Assembly (NCBI RefSeq): GCF_005887555.1
Contig: NZ_VCIA01000001.1
Span: forward strand, 1,550,001-1,614,000
Direction: 5' to 3'
From: Lentibacillus cibarius
GTDB taxonomy: Bacteria > Bacillota > Bacilli > Bacillales > Amphibacillaceae
DNA length: 64,000 nucleotides
How positions within the stretch are numbered: the first letter of the stretch is position 1; each line of letters opens with the position of its first letter. A program made the position numbers and the translations under genes. This document shows, piece after piece, positions 8,652 through 16,710 of the stretch. The notes beneath the pieces are model-generated. The model did no database searches. It had not been told where the DNA came from and saw only the letters and a program-made list of their open reading frames with translations.

Positions 8652-9292
8652 CCCGTCGATGAGCGGCGCTGTTCCACGATGGGGCAGCGCTATTCCGTTG
8701 ATGTGCGGGGCTATTCCGTCGATGTGCGGCGCTGTTCCGTCGATGGGCGGGGATATTCCGTCGATATCCGTATCTATTCCGTTGATGCGCGCCGCTATTC
8801 CGTCGATACCCACCTCTATTCCGTTGATGCTCACCGCTATTCCGTCGATGCTCACCGCATTCCGTTGATGTCCACCCCTATTCCGTTGATGCACACTCCT
8901 ATTCCGTCGATGCGCGCCGCTATTCCGTTGATACCCACCACTATTCCGTTGATGCTCACCGCTATTCCGTTGATGCACACCACTATTCCGTCGATGCGCA
9001 CCTCTATTCCGTTGATGTGCGGGGCTATTCCGTCGATACCCGCATCTATTCCGTCGATGTCCACCTCTATTCCGTCGATACCCACCTCTATTCCGTCGAT
9101 GTGCACCTATATTCCGTCGATGTCCACCGCTATTCCGTTGATGCTCACCGCATTCCGTTGATGTGCGGGGCTATTCCGTCGATGCGCGCCGCTATTCCGT
9201 CGATACCCACCACTATTCCGTTGATGCGCGCCACTATTCCGTTGATACCCACCGCTATTCCGTCGATGTCCGCTCCTACCGCTATTCCGTTT
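8652..9292. repeat. 21-bp minisatellite, array 2 (about 30 units)
   Basis: The same core TTCCGTYGAT as array 1, again with a 21-bp period, but more diverged in the variable half (GCTCACCGC, ACCCACCTC, GCGCGCCGC). Two short units, near 8853 and 9151, have lost bases (CACCGCATTCCG), breaking the frame. It fills the space between the NERD gene and the spoIIID transcription unit. Open frames over the array are by-products of the repeat. Confidence 0.93.
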
Positions 9293-9337
9293 CCAATTTC
9301 CAGCCATCAACCCTTCAACGACGCTGACGCAAAAGCA

Positions 9338-9374
9338 GCCAAAAACCCAGCCTAAACTTGGCTGGGTTTTTGGC
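9338..9374 (-). terminator. Terminator of the spoIIID transcription unit
   Basis: A perfect 15-bp stem, AAAAACCCAGCC with GGCTGGGTTTTT as its core, with a 7-base loop about 95 bp past the spoIIID stop. Confidence 0.9.
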
Positions 9375-9392
9375 TTTGCTTGATCTTAGGAG

Positions 9393-9428
9393 TTAATTAT
9401 GGTCTTTGGTTACGATTCTAGCTGTCAC
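9393..9428 (-). CDS. Possible 11-codon leader-type peptide downstream of spoIIID
   Basis: Between the spoIIID stop and its terminator lies AAGGAGGTGGT, a near-perfect match to the anti-Shine-Dalgarno sequence, followed by GTG and eleven sense codons (VTARIVTKDHN) and TAA. The strength and position of the ribosome binding site are the only evidence for translation. It could equally be a chance open frame. Confidence 0.25.
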   Translation of the reverse strand: MTARIVTKDHN

Positions 9429-9468
9429 ACCACCTCCTTAAGGTTGCTGTCGGACAAGGAATAACCGG

Positions 9469-9756
9469 TCATCCTATTGGTTTGGCGGTTGAGTCTTCTG
9501 GCTCTTCTTCATCTACTCTATACTTGTTCCGGGTTGCTTCACCTCCACGGAGATGGCGGATCGATTTGTTGTAACTTAGCACGTCCTTGACTTGGTTAAA
9601 TAGTTCCGGGCTTACTTCCGGCAAGCGTTCTGTTAAATCTTTGTGGACTGTGCTTTTGGAAACTCCGAATTCTTTTGCTATTAATCGGACGGTTTTCCTC
9701 GTCTCCACGACATATCTCCCTATCTTGATAGTCCTTTCTTTGATGTAATCGTGCAC
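9469..9756 (-). CDS. spoIIID: Stage III sporulation transcriptional regulator SpoIIID
   Basis: A 95-residue DNA-binding protein that in the mother cell represses or activates many SigE- and SigK-dependent genes. It begins VHDYIKERTIKIGRYVVETR and has the helix-turn-helix LIAKEFGVSKSTVHKDLTER (about residues 25-44) and the basic tail motif SIRHLRGGEATR, all nearly identical to B. subtilis SpoIIID (93 residues). The start is the GTG at 9756, eight bases after GGGAGG; the open frame continues 43 codons upstream but without family similarity. In B. subtilis it lies next to mbl; here the NERD/minisatellite insertion separates them. Confidence 0.95.
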   Translation of the reverse strand: MHDYIKERTIKIGRYVVETRKTVRLIAKEFGVSKSTVHKDLTERLPEVSPELFNQVKDVLSYNKSIRHLRGGEATRNKYRVDEEEPEDSTAKPIG

Positions 9757-10477
9757 ACCGTTCGCCTCCCTAAGTTGGATATTTCCGAGGTGTGGGTTGA
9801 GACAAGGTGATACAATGTCACGCTGTTCACTCTTCTTTTGGATACGGACTTCTGTGCAGCTGTAGCTGTCGTATATATGGATCAAAACGAGAAAAAATGT
9901 ACGCTTGAGGTTGATATGTAAGCAGATACAAAAGTTGGTCGGTTGGAAGGAATGCTACACAAGCTCTCACCTCAGACTTTTCTGAATGCTCGATTTGTAT
10001 CATTTTATTATGTGCTGGCGTGGATTATGATTAAATTTACGTCATTTAGAATAGCGGACATGCAGTATTTTTGAGGTGTCGGGCGATTTTCGAATGATGA
10101 CGAGCAGGTGGAAACCTTGCTTACGCGGGCGTTCATTGGAAAATAGTGGGATAACCGTTTGAGGATTCAAAAAGAGGATACACGTTTCTGATTCGAACAG
10201 ATGATACACGTTTCTGAATGGGTGGGATGTCACTCACGTATTGCTTCTCCTTGATGGTGGCAATGCGTTCCCCCACGTTCTTTTCCAGGCCGGTGTGAAA
10301 ATAGGGAAGGCTTACGTTGGCCGTTGTTTATCCAACTCGGCATGTTATTGCAGTAGCAGATCCGGGTCGCCGGTGAGCACAAGGATCACCTGCATGGCTG
10401 TTTCCACCGAGTTTAAAGGGAGAAAACATTACCCTAAGAAAAGCCTTGCCCTATTTTCCATTCGTGGTAGTTGGTAT
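9757..10477. other. 720-bp gene-free stretch with degenerate sequence
   Basis: No intact gene is supported between spoIIID and the AimR-like gene. The minus strand carries broken frames (for example LEKNVGERIATIKEKQYVSD around 10230-10290, and VILVLTGDPDLLLQ ending near 10350) that look like remains of one or more genes which I cannot identify. Two direct repeats, GATACACGTTTCTGA at 10177-10191 and 10203-10217, are 26 bp apart, a layout reminiscent of transposon end repeats. The spoIIID promoter should lie at the lower end, but I could not place it. Confidence 0.45.
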
Positions 10478-11518
10478 TCAAGCCATATCTAGTTTATAAA
10501 GTGCATTGAGTGGCAATCTACTGAAAAAATAGTCGTTTCGTTTTTCAACGAAGCTATTATATGACTGAAGGAGGATGCCTTTACTCCGCTTCGCCATACC
10601 TAGGTAGTACAATTTGAACGGACTGTCTATATCAACGTCTTTTAAAATGGTTTCTGCTTTAGCATAATTTCCTTTGGCTAGTTCGATGTGTGCCTGTTCG
10701 CTTTTGTCTGTCGTCGTTATGTCATCGAATCTTCCAAAGTGGGCTGATAGAAATGGGATACTCCGCTGCTCAATGGATTTAGCTTGCTTGTCCATCTTTT
10801 CCGCCCGGGCAATTTCCAATGCTTTATACAAATGGTATATACCTTGTTCGTACGTGTCATAAACATACGATAGTCCTAAATGGATGTGCATATTTATTTG
10901 TGTGCCCGGATTCGTCATTTGGTTCAACGCTTGGAATGCATATTTCCGTGCTACGATTGCCGCATTGCGGAACAAATAGTAGACAAATAAGTGTTGATAT
11001 AGCCGGATATTAAAAGAAGATAGAAGAAATGGATCATTTATCTTATTAAATAGTTTTTGCTGTTTTTCCAGGAAATTACCAAATTCTCCATATGCGTTTC
11101 TCCTGTAATGAACAATAATTTTGATGAATTCAATTAACGACTGCAGCTCTGGTTCATCGGTTTGCAGTCTGTTCGTACGCCTGAGTATTTCATTTGGCGG
11201 GTAGCGCTTTTGTTTCTGATCGAGAGTAAGCTGATAGACTGCTGCCCAATGTTGAGTTGACAGATTTTCCGACTCTTTATTCCGATTGATTAATTGCTGC
11301 AAATCGTTATCATATCCATTCACGTATAAAAATTCCATTCCCTTTTTCCGGGCATCATCCGAGGAGGACTGCAAACAGTAGCTTCGTGCCACTTGCTGCG
11401 CTGTCTTCTCGTCATACTTATGCCGCGACAGCAATAATATTTGCTCAAGGGTTACCTGACTTACATCAGCTATGTTTGGGATTGCATTGGACAGGGTATC
11501 GGCTGTTAACTCGGACAT
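10478..11518 (-). CDS. AimR-family (arbitrium) peptide-receptor homologue lacking the N-terminal HTH
   Basis: A 346-residue all-helical TPR protein. It aligns colinearly with phage phi3T AimR as I recall it: ARSYCLQSSSDDARKKGMEF with its KDYCLN...ARSALEY region, LGLSYVYDTYEQGIYHLYKA with its SYLTIGNSLLFSNYELAQ region, and a C-terminal KRNDYFFSRLPLNALYKL matching NDKFLIRLPLLELQKM. AimR binds a secreted hexapeptide and sets the lysis-lysogeny choice. Here the ~50 residue N-terminal DNA-binding region of phage AimR is missing: the protein starts at ATG 11518 (AAAGGGAG six bases upstream) and has its own promoter just before. No phage genes and no intact aimP are visible. It may be a domesticated signalling receptor; function is inference. 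Confidence 0.72.
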   Translation of the reverse strand: MSELTADTLSNAIPNIADVSQVTLEQILLLSRHKYDEKTAQQVARSYCLQSSSDDARKKGMEFLYVNGYDNDLQQLINRNKESENLSTQHWAAVYQLTLDQKQKRYPPNEILRRTNRLQTDEPELQSLIEFIKIIVHYRRNAYGEFGNFLEKQQKLFNKINDPFLLSSFNIRLYQHLFVYYLFRNAAIVARKYAFQALNQMTNPGTQINMHIHLGLSYVYDTYEQGIYHLYKALEIARAEKMDKQAKSIEQRSIPFLSAHFGRFDDITTTDKSEQAHIELAKGNYAKAETILKDVDIDSPFKLYYLGMAKRSKGILLQSYNSFVEKRNDYFFSRLPLNALYKLDMA

Positions 11519-11586
11519 GGATATCTCCCTTTCTTCGTGATGCGTGTTGCATGAATAGAACGACAAAATCCAACGCGCTCAAACTA

Positions 11587-11615
11587 ATAGTACCACGATA
11601 CAAGGTAAAATGTAA
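11587..11615 (-). promoter_or_regulatory. SigA-type promoter of the AimR-like gene
   Basis: On the minus strand TTACAT and TACTAT are separated by exactly 17 bp, about 70 bp upstream of the start. The -10 matches five of six consensus bases. Its place shows that the short N-terminus is the transcribed form rather than an annotation error. Confidence 0.55.
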
Positions 11616-11754
11616 TAGTATTATTGAAAATTTTGCGAAAAACGGATGTCTATATAGCACTCCCCTGAAGGTGGCTGCATAAAGGCGTTGGGGAAACTAG
11701 CATTTGCACTCGGGGAAATGGAAGCATATGGGATGAACGAGCGGGCTCCAAAAA

Positions 11755-11784
11755 AATAACCCTAGATGTTATACTAGGGTTATT
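11755..11784 (-). terminator. Terminator of spoIIQ
   Basis: AATAACCCTAG pairs with CTAGGGTTATT around an 8-base loop, with a T run on the minus strand, 15 bp after the spoIIQ stop. Confidence 0.88.
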
Positions 11785-11798
11785 GGTTGATTTATGGT

Positions 11799-12746
11799 TT
11801 ATTGGTTGTCTGATGTGGAAGGTGAATCGGTTGGATTTTCACCTTCTGCATCTGGCTTTTCGGTTTTTTCCTCGTCGTTTGATGGTTCTTCTTTATCGGT
11901 TTTATCGGATTGGTCGGATGATTCATCGGACTTATCGGATTCATTCTCTTCCTTAGAAGATTCTTCTGATTTCTTGCTGTCGTCTGATTCTGCATTCTTT
12001 TCGTTTTTGTCAGAATCGGTGTTTTCCTCTTCCTCTTCGGACTTTTCATCGTCAGTCATGACCTCATCCAGTGCACTGACCGGCTGGTTGAAGAATGTTT
12101 CCGGATTAACGGCTTCTTCATCTTTTCTAATTTCAAAATGAACATGGGTGCCATTGTCTTTGCCGAATAGGCTCTCTCCGGCGGTACCAAGCACATCGCC
12201 TTGTTCCACTTGATCCTCAGCAGAAACGTTCACCTTGCCGAGACTTGCATAATGCGTTGTTACACCATTTTCATGTGTCAGTGTCACCTTATTGCCCATG
12301 AGTGGGTCTTCCTTGACTTCTGTAACTTTACCACTTAACGACGCTTGTACATCAAATGTTTCCCCATCATCAGCAGCGATGTCAATACCGGTGCTTTGAT
12401 AGTAGCGATTGTTAAAGACAACAAGGGCATTCTCCTGCTCTTTTTGATCTGCGTCGTAGTCATAGTATTTAGTTACGATTTCTGCTTGATCCATGTTCTC
12501 AACAGGCCTCTGGATGATTTCCTGCTGATCCATGACAGGCTTTGCTTCCCGGTCATGTTCAACCGGTGTATAATCTTCCGTATCTGGTTCTTCCTGGCTT
12601 TGATTCATCTGATTGTCAAGGTTCTGGTACCAGACCACCAACGACAGGAGCAATGCAGCAACCGTCAAATACACTGCTGGAAAAAACCACTTCTTGCGTA
12701 AAATGCGACTCCACTTATTTTTTGGAGTTTTGTTTTCTTCTGTCAT
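11799..12746 (-). CDS. spoIIQ: Stage II sporulation protein SpoIIQ (degenerate LytM/M23 domain)
   Basis: A 315-residue forespore membrane protein: cytosolic N-terminus, one membrane segment (about residues 23-42), a LytM/M23 domain (about 110-215) and an ~85-residue Ser/Asp/Glu/Lys tail. SpoIIQ interacts across the intermembrane space with SpoIIIAH and is needed for engulfment and SigG activity. In the M23 fold the first zinc-binding His is replaced (YYQSTGIDIA, Ser in place of His), while HVHFEI is kept, the same loss as in B. subtilis SpoIIQ, so it is probably not an active peptidase. It lies immediately downstream of spoIID as in B. subtilis. The very acidic tail is longer than I would expect. 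Confidence 0.93.
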   Translation of the reverse strand: MTEENKTPKNKWSRILRKKWFFPAVYLTVAALLLSLVVWYQNLDNQMNQSQEEPDTEDYTPVEHDREAKPVMDQQEIIQRPVENMDQAEIVTKYYDYDADQKEQENALVVFNNRYYQSTGIDIAADDGETFDVQASLSGKVTEVKEDPLMGNKVTLTHENGVTTHYASLGKVNVSAEDQVEQGDVLGTAGESLFGKDNGTHVHFEIRKDEEAVNPETFFNQPVSALDEVMTDDEKSEEEEENTDSDKNEKNAESDDSKKSEESSKEENESDKSDESSDQSDKTDKEEPSNDEEKTEKPDAEGENPTDSPSTSDNQ

Positions 12747-12900
12747 ATGTCATCACCTCAACAACCATTCTGAGCAGAAAAATCAAAAACTATACATTTT
12801 ATTCATAAAAATTCCCTGGATTCATGCATTTTTCTGTGAAAGTAGGGAAACGTAAAGGAATCAAGCGTGCTGAAACTAGTTTTTATTCCGGCACAACAGC

Positions 12901-12935
12901 AAAAAAGAGAGGAACGACGAATGGTCGAACCTCTC
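12901..12935 (-). terminator. Terminator of spoIID
   Basis: GAGAGGTTCGAC and GTCGTTCCTCTC form a stem followed by six T on the minus strand. It lies beyond the short 21-bp array that follows spoIID. Confidence 0.8.
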
Positions 12936-12969
12936 CTTCTTTATAGCACATAGCATTTTTATGCCATTC

Positions 12970-13074
12970 AAGTTTGGCGTTTTTGCGATGAACTTTGGCG
13001 TTTTCATGCTAAAGTTTGGCGTTTTCGAGGTAAACTTTGGCGTTTTCACGCTAAACTTTGGCGATTTTCCCTAA
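12970..13074. repeat. Five-unit 21-bp tandem repeat downstream of spoIID
   Basis: The word AASTTTGGCGTTTT starts at 12970, 12991, 13012, 13033 and 13054, an exact 21-bp period. The sequence is unrelated to the TTCCGTYGATG arrays but has the same unit length. It lies in the spoIID 3' untranslated region, before the terminator. Confidence 0.9.
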
Positions 13075-13092
13075 AATGCTCTTCCCGCATCC

Positions 13093-14223
13093 TTATTTGG
13101 CAACAAGGGTCGGAACGGCGTCGTTGACGGTGCTGATGTCGATTCCTTGGTAGTAGTGTTGGACAATTTCTTTATAAGTTTTCCCTTCTTTGGCCATACC
13201 GTTTGCGCCGTATTGGCTCATGCCGATGCCGTGCCCATATCCTTTCGTGGTGAAGATCAGGTGGTTGTTTTTCTTTTCAATGGTGAAGTCGGTGGAGCGC
13301 AGTCCCAATGCCTCACGCACGTCTCTACCTGTATATGTTTTGCCGCCAATGTTCAGCTGGCTGACGCGGTTACTATCAGTCCGGGCAATTTCCATAGTGA
13401 GTTTTTTGATGTCCGGCAGATCCGTTTTCAGCTGTTTTTCCACTTCCCGAAGTGTAAATATTTGCTGATCTAAAAATTTCGGTGTGTCTTTGTCCCACGG
13501 GCTTTTCACACTGCGTAAGTAAGGCACCTCATTTTTCCAATAGTCTTCTGAGTTTTCGGTATAGCCATTGCTTGTGGAAAAATAGGCCGGTGTGATTGGT
13601 TGGTCCTTATAGGTCAAAATTTCCCCTTTCGTTGCTGCGACTGCCTTTTTGATTTTTTTCATTTCTTTGTTGTAATCACTTCCCATCGTTTTCCGTAATT
13701 CTTCTTCATTATGATAGACTTGATCACTTGTCGTATCAGTGACATCCGGTTTATCTGAATTGTCCTGATGCAACAGGCGATTAACGATGTATGTTCTGGC
13801 GGCCAAGGCTTGTGCTTTCAGCGCCTCCATGTCGAATTCCGCCGGGGTCTCGGAGGCGACAACACGGGAAACATATGTCTCCAATGGAACATCTTCCACT
13901 TCATCGGTGCTTGCCCGTGCGACTTCAACGGAAAACGGCGACTCCCCAAGTGCGACTTCTACACCGGCAGCACTTCTTTCCACTGCTTTTCCCTCTGCAC
14001 CCCCGCTGGACATGAATGGGAGAACGACGGCGGTTGGAAGGATTAATATGACCATAAGCAAACTTGTCAGGAACAGAAGGACGGGGATTTTCCATCGTCC
14101 GGACGCTTTACTAAGCCAAAGCGGTTTTTTGTTCTTCTGAAGTAATTGTAATTTGTCACGTTTCGCCAGGCTTTTGGGTCGCTTTTTTTTCAAGGTTTTC
14201 GGGATGATTGGTTTTTTCTTCAT
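13093..14223 (-). CDS. spoIID: Stage II sporulation protein D (peptidoglycan lytic transglycosylase)
   Basis: A 376-residue membrane-anchored enzyme of the SpoIID/LytB family that cleaves septal peptidoglycan for engulfment together with SpoIIM and SpoIIP. It has a long basic cytosolic N-terminus (residues 1-45, many Lys), a membrane segment (VLLFLTSLLMVILILPTAVV) and the catalytic domain, where the conserved Glu sits in VVASETPAEFDMEALKAQ and the GHGIGMSQYGA motif lies near the C-terminus. AAAGGAGG precedes the ATG. In B. subtilis it directly follows murAA; here a ~10 kb dpp-ykf island lies between. Confidence 0.95.
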   Translation of the reverse strand: MKKKPIIPKTLKKKRPKSLAKRDKLQLLQKNKKPLWLSKASGRWKIPVLLFLTSLLMVILILPTAVVLPFMSSGGAEGKAVERSAAGVEVALGESPFSVEVARASTDEVEDVPLETYVSRVVASETPAEFDMEALKAQALAARTYIVNRLLHQDNSDKPDVTDTTSDQVYHNEEELRKTMGSDYNKEMKKIKKAVAATKGEILTYKDQPITPAYFSTSNGYTENSEDYWKNEVPYLRSVKSPWDKDTPKFLDQQIFTLREVEKQLKTDLPDIKKLTMEIARTDSNRVSQLNIGGKTYTGRDVREALGLRSTDFTIEKKNNHLIFTTKGYGHGIGMSQYGANGMAKEGKTYKEIVQHYYQGIDISTVNDAVPTLVAK

Positions 14224-14347
14224 GAACTGCCTCCTTTACCTTGATTGGATAACTTCATCTTCTAGTATTCCTGCTATTAAATTTATACAATTTGGGGTCA
14301 AAATAGAACCAGAAAGTGAAATCAGCGAGGCCTTGTTAAATAGTCAG

Positions 14348-14386
14348 AAAAAAACCTGTGCAATGTTATGACTGCACAGGTTTTTT
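14348..14386. terminator. Bidirectional terminator between spoIID and the ykf operon
   Basis: AAAAAACCTGTGCA and TGCACAGGTTTTTT form a perfect stem around an AT-rich loop. It lies upstream of spoIID, so on the minus strand it would end transcription arriving from the ykf side. Confidence 0.85.
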
Positions 14387-14444
14387 CCGCGTATTGACGG
14401 TTGGGGTACGTAAGAAATAGAGCGATGTAATTTTTTCTGGCATG

Positions 14445-14650
14445 TTAAGCCACGTCCGGCTACAGCGCCCAGCGACTAGCGCGACTTCCTTCACCTCCGT
14501 CCGATAAGTCAACATCGACTCCCTATGGTCGTCGTGTTTCCTTTATCTCCTTCGGCTAGTTAGGAAGATCGGCTAACCCCACCGCGATGCGCGGCAACGC
14601 CGACCCACCTGCGACGCGCAGGCGCAGTCCGTACGTCGCTAACCGGGCGC
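14445..14650. repeat. Long dispersed repeat, copy A
   Basis: A ~200-bp gene-free block running up to the stop codon of ykfD. It shares long, nearly identical words with the block at 58112-58370 (GGCAACGCCGACCCACCTGC, GAAGATCGGCTAA, CAGCGCCCAGC) and with 52815-53280 (GTGTTTCCTTTATCTCC, CGATAAGTCAACA). It contains the inverted words GCGCGGC and GCGACGCGCAGGCGC, so it could fold into a long RNA hairpin. No open frame is supported. Confidence 0.8.
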
Positions 14651-15622
14651 TTACGCCTTTGCTTTATCATGCAGGTGGCAGGCCACGTAATGGTCTGTCT
14701 CGACTTCTTTCCATGCCGGCTTTTGTTCCGCGCAAATGTCCATCGCAAATGGGCAGCGCGTCCGGAACACACAGCCACTCGGCGGATTGACCGGACTCGG
14801 CAGTTCCCCGTCCAGAATGATCCGCTCCCGACTGTCCTCAATATCCGGGTCAGGGATCGGGATAGCTGATAAAAGTGCCTGGGTGTACGGGTGCAGCGGG
14901 TTTTCGTACAGCGAATCACTTGAGGTCAACTCCACCATGTTGCCTAGATACATCACACCGATTCGGTCGGAAATTTGCTTCACCATGGATAAGTCATGGG
15001 CGATAAATAAGAAGGTGAGCCCTTTTTCCGCCTGCAATTTTTTTAATAGATTGACAACTTGTGCTTGAACGGATACATCCAATGCGGAGATTGGTTCGTC
15101 GGCGATAATAAAATCCGGATCAAGCGCAAGTGCCCGGGCAATGCCGATCCGCTGCCGCTGTCCACCGCTGAATTCGTGTGGATAGCGTTCAGCGTGACCA
15201 CGATTCAGCCCCACCTCTTCCAACAGTTCAATAACGCGGTCAAGCTGCTTTTTTTTCGATGTATACATCCCGTGAACTTCCATCGGTTCGGCGATAATTT
15301 CCTTGACGGTCGAGCGGGGGTTCAATGACGCATATGGGTCTTGAAAAATCATTTGCATCGTCCGGTAGAATTGGAATTGTTCCTTATTGTCCAATTCGTG
15401 TACGTCCCGGCCATCATAAAGCACCTCACCCGACGTTTTATCATATAGGCCCATGATGGTGCGGCCGATCGTCGTTTTCCCGCAGCCCGATTCCCCGACA
15501 AGCCCGAACGTTTCGCCTTTATTAACATGAAACGTTACATCATTCACGGCTGTCAGCACGCTTCCTTTTCCCACTGCAAATTGTTTATATAGATGATTAA
15601 TTTGTAAAACACGCGCTGTCAT
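14651..15622 (-). CDS. ykfD: Peptide ABC transporter ATP-binding protein YkfD (OppF-type)
   Basis: A 323-residue ABC ATPase energising uptake of oligopeptides, here probably murein tripeptides. Walker A is GESGCGKTTIGR, the signature FSGGQRQRIGIARAL, Walker B DFIIADEPISALD and the switch His is in LFIAHDLSM. The Opp/Dpp C-terminal extension with the CVFRTRCPFAMDIC cysteine cluster is present. The ATG at 15622 overlaps the ykfC stop (ATGA) and follows GGAGGAATCCCA, so translation is coupled. It is the last gene of the dpp-ykf operon, as in B. subtilis. Confidence 0.92.
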   Translation of the reverse strand: MTARVLQINHLYKQFAVGKGSVLTAVNDVTFHVNKGETFGLVGESGCGKTTIGRTIMGLYDKTSGEVLYDGRDVHELDNKEQFQFYRTMQMIFQDPYASLNPRSTVKEIIAEPMEVHGMYTSKKKQLDRVIELLEEVGLNRGHAERYPHEFSGGQRQRIGIARALALDPDFIIADEPISALDVSVQAQVVNLLKKLQAEKGLTFLFIAHDLSMVKQISDRIGVMYLGNMVELTSSDSLYENPLHPYTQALLSAIPIPDPDIEDSRERIILDGELPSPVNPPSGCVFRTRCPFAMDICAEQKPAWKEVETDHYVACHLHDKAKA

Positions 15623-16566
15623 TGGGATTCCTCCGTCTGCTCCCAGTAGCGTCTGGCAGCACAAAGCTCTTTTTCATATTTCGTTCCTTTGATTGATATG
15701 ATTTCAATCCCTTTTCCTGCCTGCGGTGAATGAAGCATTTTCCCATCACCGCAATAGAAGCCGACATGATGCAGCCTACCTTTTCCTTCTTCATAGGCAA
15801 AAAACAGCAAATCCCCCGGCTGCAGCGATTCTATCGGGACGACTTCCCCATCCCGCGCTTGGTCACTGGCATCACGCGGAATGATATACCCATTTGCTTT
15901 ATGCATCGCATAGGCGAAACCGGAACAATCATAGCCGAACGCACTCATGCCGCCCCAAAAATAACCGAGCCCGAGATGCCGCTTTCCGTCCGCAATAAGC
16001 TGCTCTCCCGGCTGTTTTGGTAAGCCTTGCTGTGAATGAAATAGTTGTACGCCTCTGCGTGGTAGAAAACGTGTGCCATGGGGGGTAGCGACACAAATGC
16101 GGTCGTCTGTTTCGTGAATGACCGGCAGTATGGTCATATAGCTAAGCTTCATTATTTTTTCCCCTGCTTCATTTTCCAGCCACAGATATTTGTCAGAGAC
16201 TGCAGCTGACATGGTGCGCTCCCAATCGGATTTATTGACGCGTTCAAGTTGCGCCAGCGGTACCCAGCCCGGATAGCCGCGCTCATCTTTGATAGAGCTT
16301 TGCGACGGGATGACGACATGCGCCCATTCGTCGGTTGTTTCTGTAATGATTACCGGCTCCCCGTACAGCAGCTGGGTTTGCACGCGGTCTTCATCAGTCA
16401 GCGCAACCGTTGTTTCATACGTTAAACCGGCAATCCACTTGTCAATATCGGTTGGGTTCGTCACCCCATGCCTGTCAATGGTGCGCGGTGACGCTGGTGA
16501 GGTCCAAACAGTGGCAACCTGGACCGCTGTCACCCATATGTCATCGGAAAATTGATCAAACATCAT
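15619..16566 (-). CDS. ykfC: Gamma-D-glutamyl-L-diamino acid endopeptidase YkfC (NlpC/P60)
   Basis: A 315-residue cytosolic cysteine peptidase. SH3b-like domains fill residues 1-190 and an NlpC/P60 domain follows, with the catalytic Cys in AFGYDCSGFAY and the His in RLHHVGFYCG. No signal peptide is present, as expected for YkfC, which cleaves L-Ala-gamma-D-Glu from diaminopimelate in imported murein peptides. It lies between ykfB and ykfD in a continuous minus-strand operon. GGGGGAG lies six bases before the ATG. Confidence 0.93.
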   Translation of the reverse strand: MMFDQFSDDIWVTAVQVATVWTSPASPRTIDRHGVTNPTDIDKWIAGLTYETTVALTDEDRVQTQLLYGEPVIITETTDEWAHVVIPSQSSIKDERGYPGWVPLAQLERVNKSDWERTMSAAVSDKYLWLENEAGEKIMKLSYMTILPVIHETDDRICVATPHGTRFLPRRGVQLFHSQQGLPKQPGEQLIADGKRHLGLGYFWGGMSAFGYDCSGFAYAMHKANGYIIPRDASDQARDGEVVPIESLQPGDLLFFAYEEGKGRLHHVGFYCGDGKMLHSPQAGKGIEIISIKGTKYEKELCAARRYWEQTEESQ

Positions 16567-16710
16567 GTTCTTCTCCCCCTTTGTGCTGTTTTCGCCCGTA
16601 CTTTGCAGTTGTTTGTGTCGTGGTGGACGGTTATATCAATATGATTACAATCTATCAACCGGATCTGACGGCGTATACGGTTCAAGCAATGATTGATTAG
16701 AAGACAGCGG

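Noticed and set aside
6659..9292. CRISPR array
   Set aside because: Units are contiguous with no unique spacers, the period is 21 bp, and no cas genes are in the window.
8619..9355. Open frames in array 2 that might encode repeat proteins
   Set aside because: Same cause as array 1; two short units break every frame, and no start signals are present.
10042..10492. Short frames on both strands (63 and 83 codons) near the AimR-like gene, considered as aimP
   Set aside because: Neither has a signal peptide, a ribosome binding site or a C-terminal hexapeptide of the AimP kind; the longer one is on the wrong strand.
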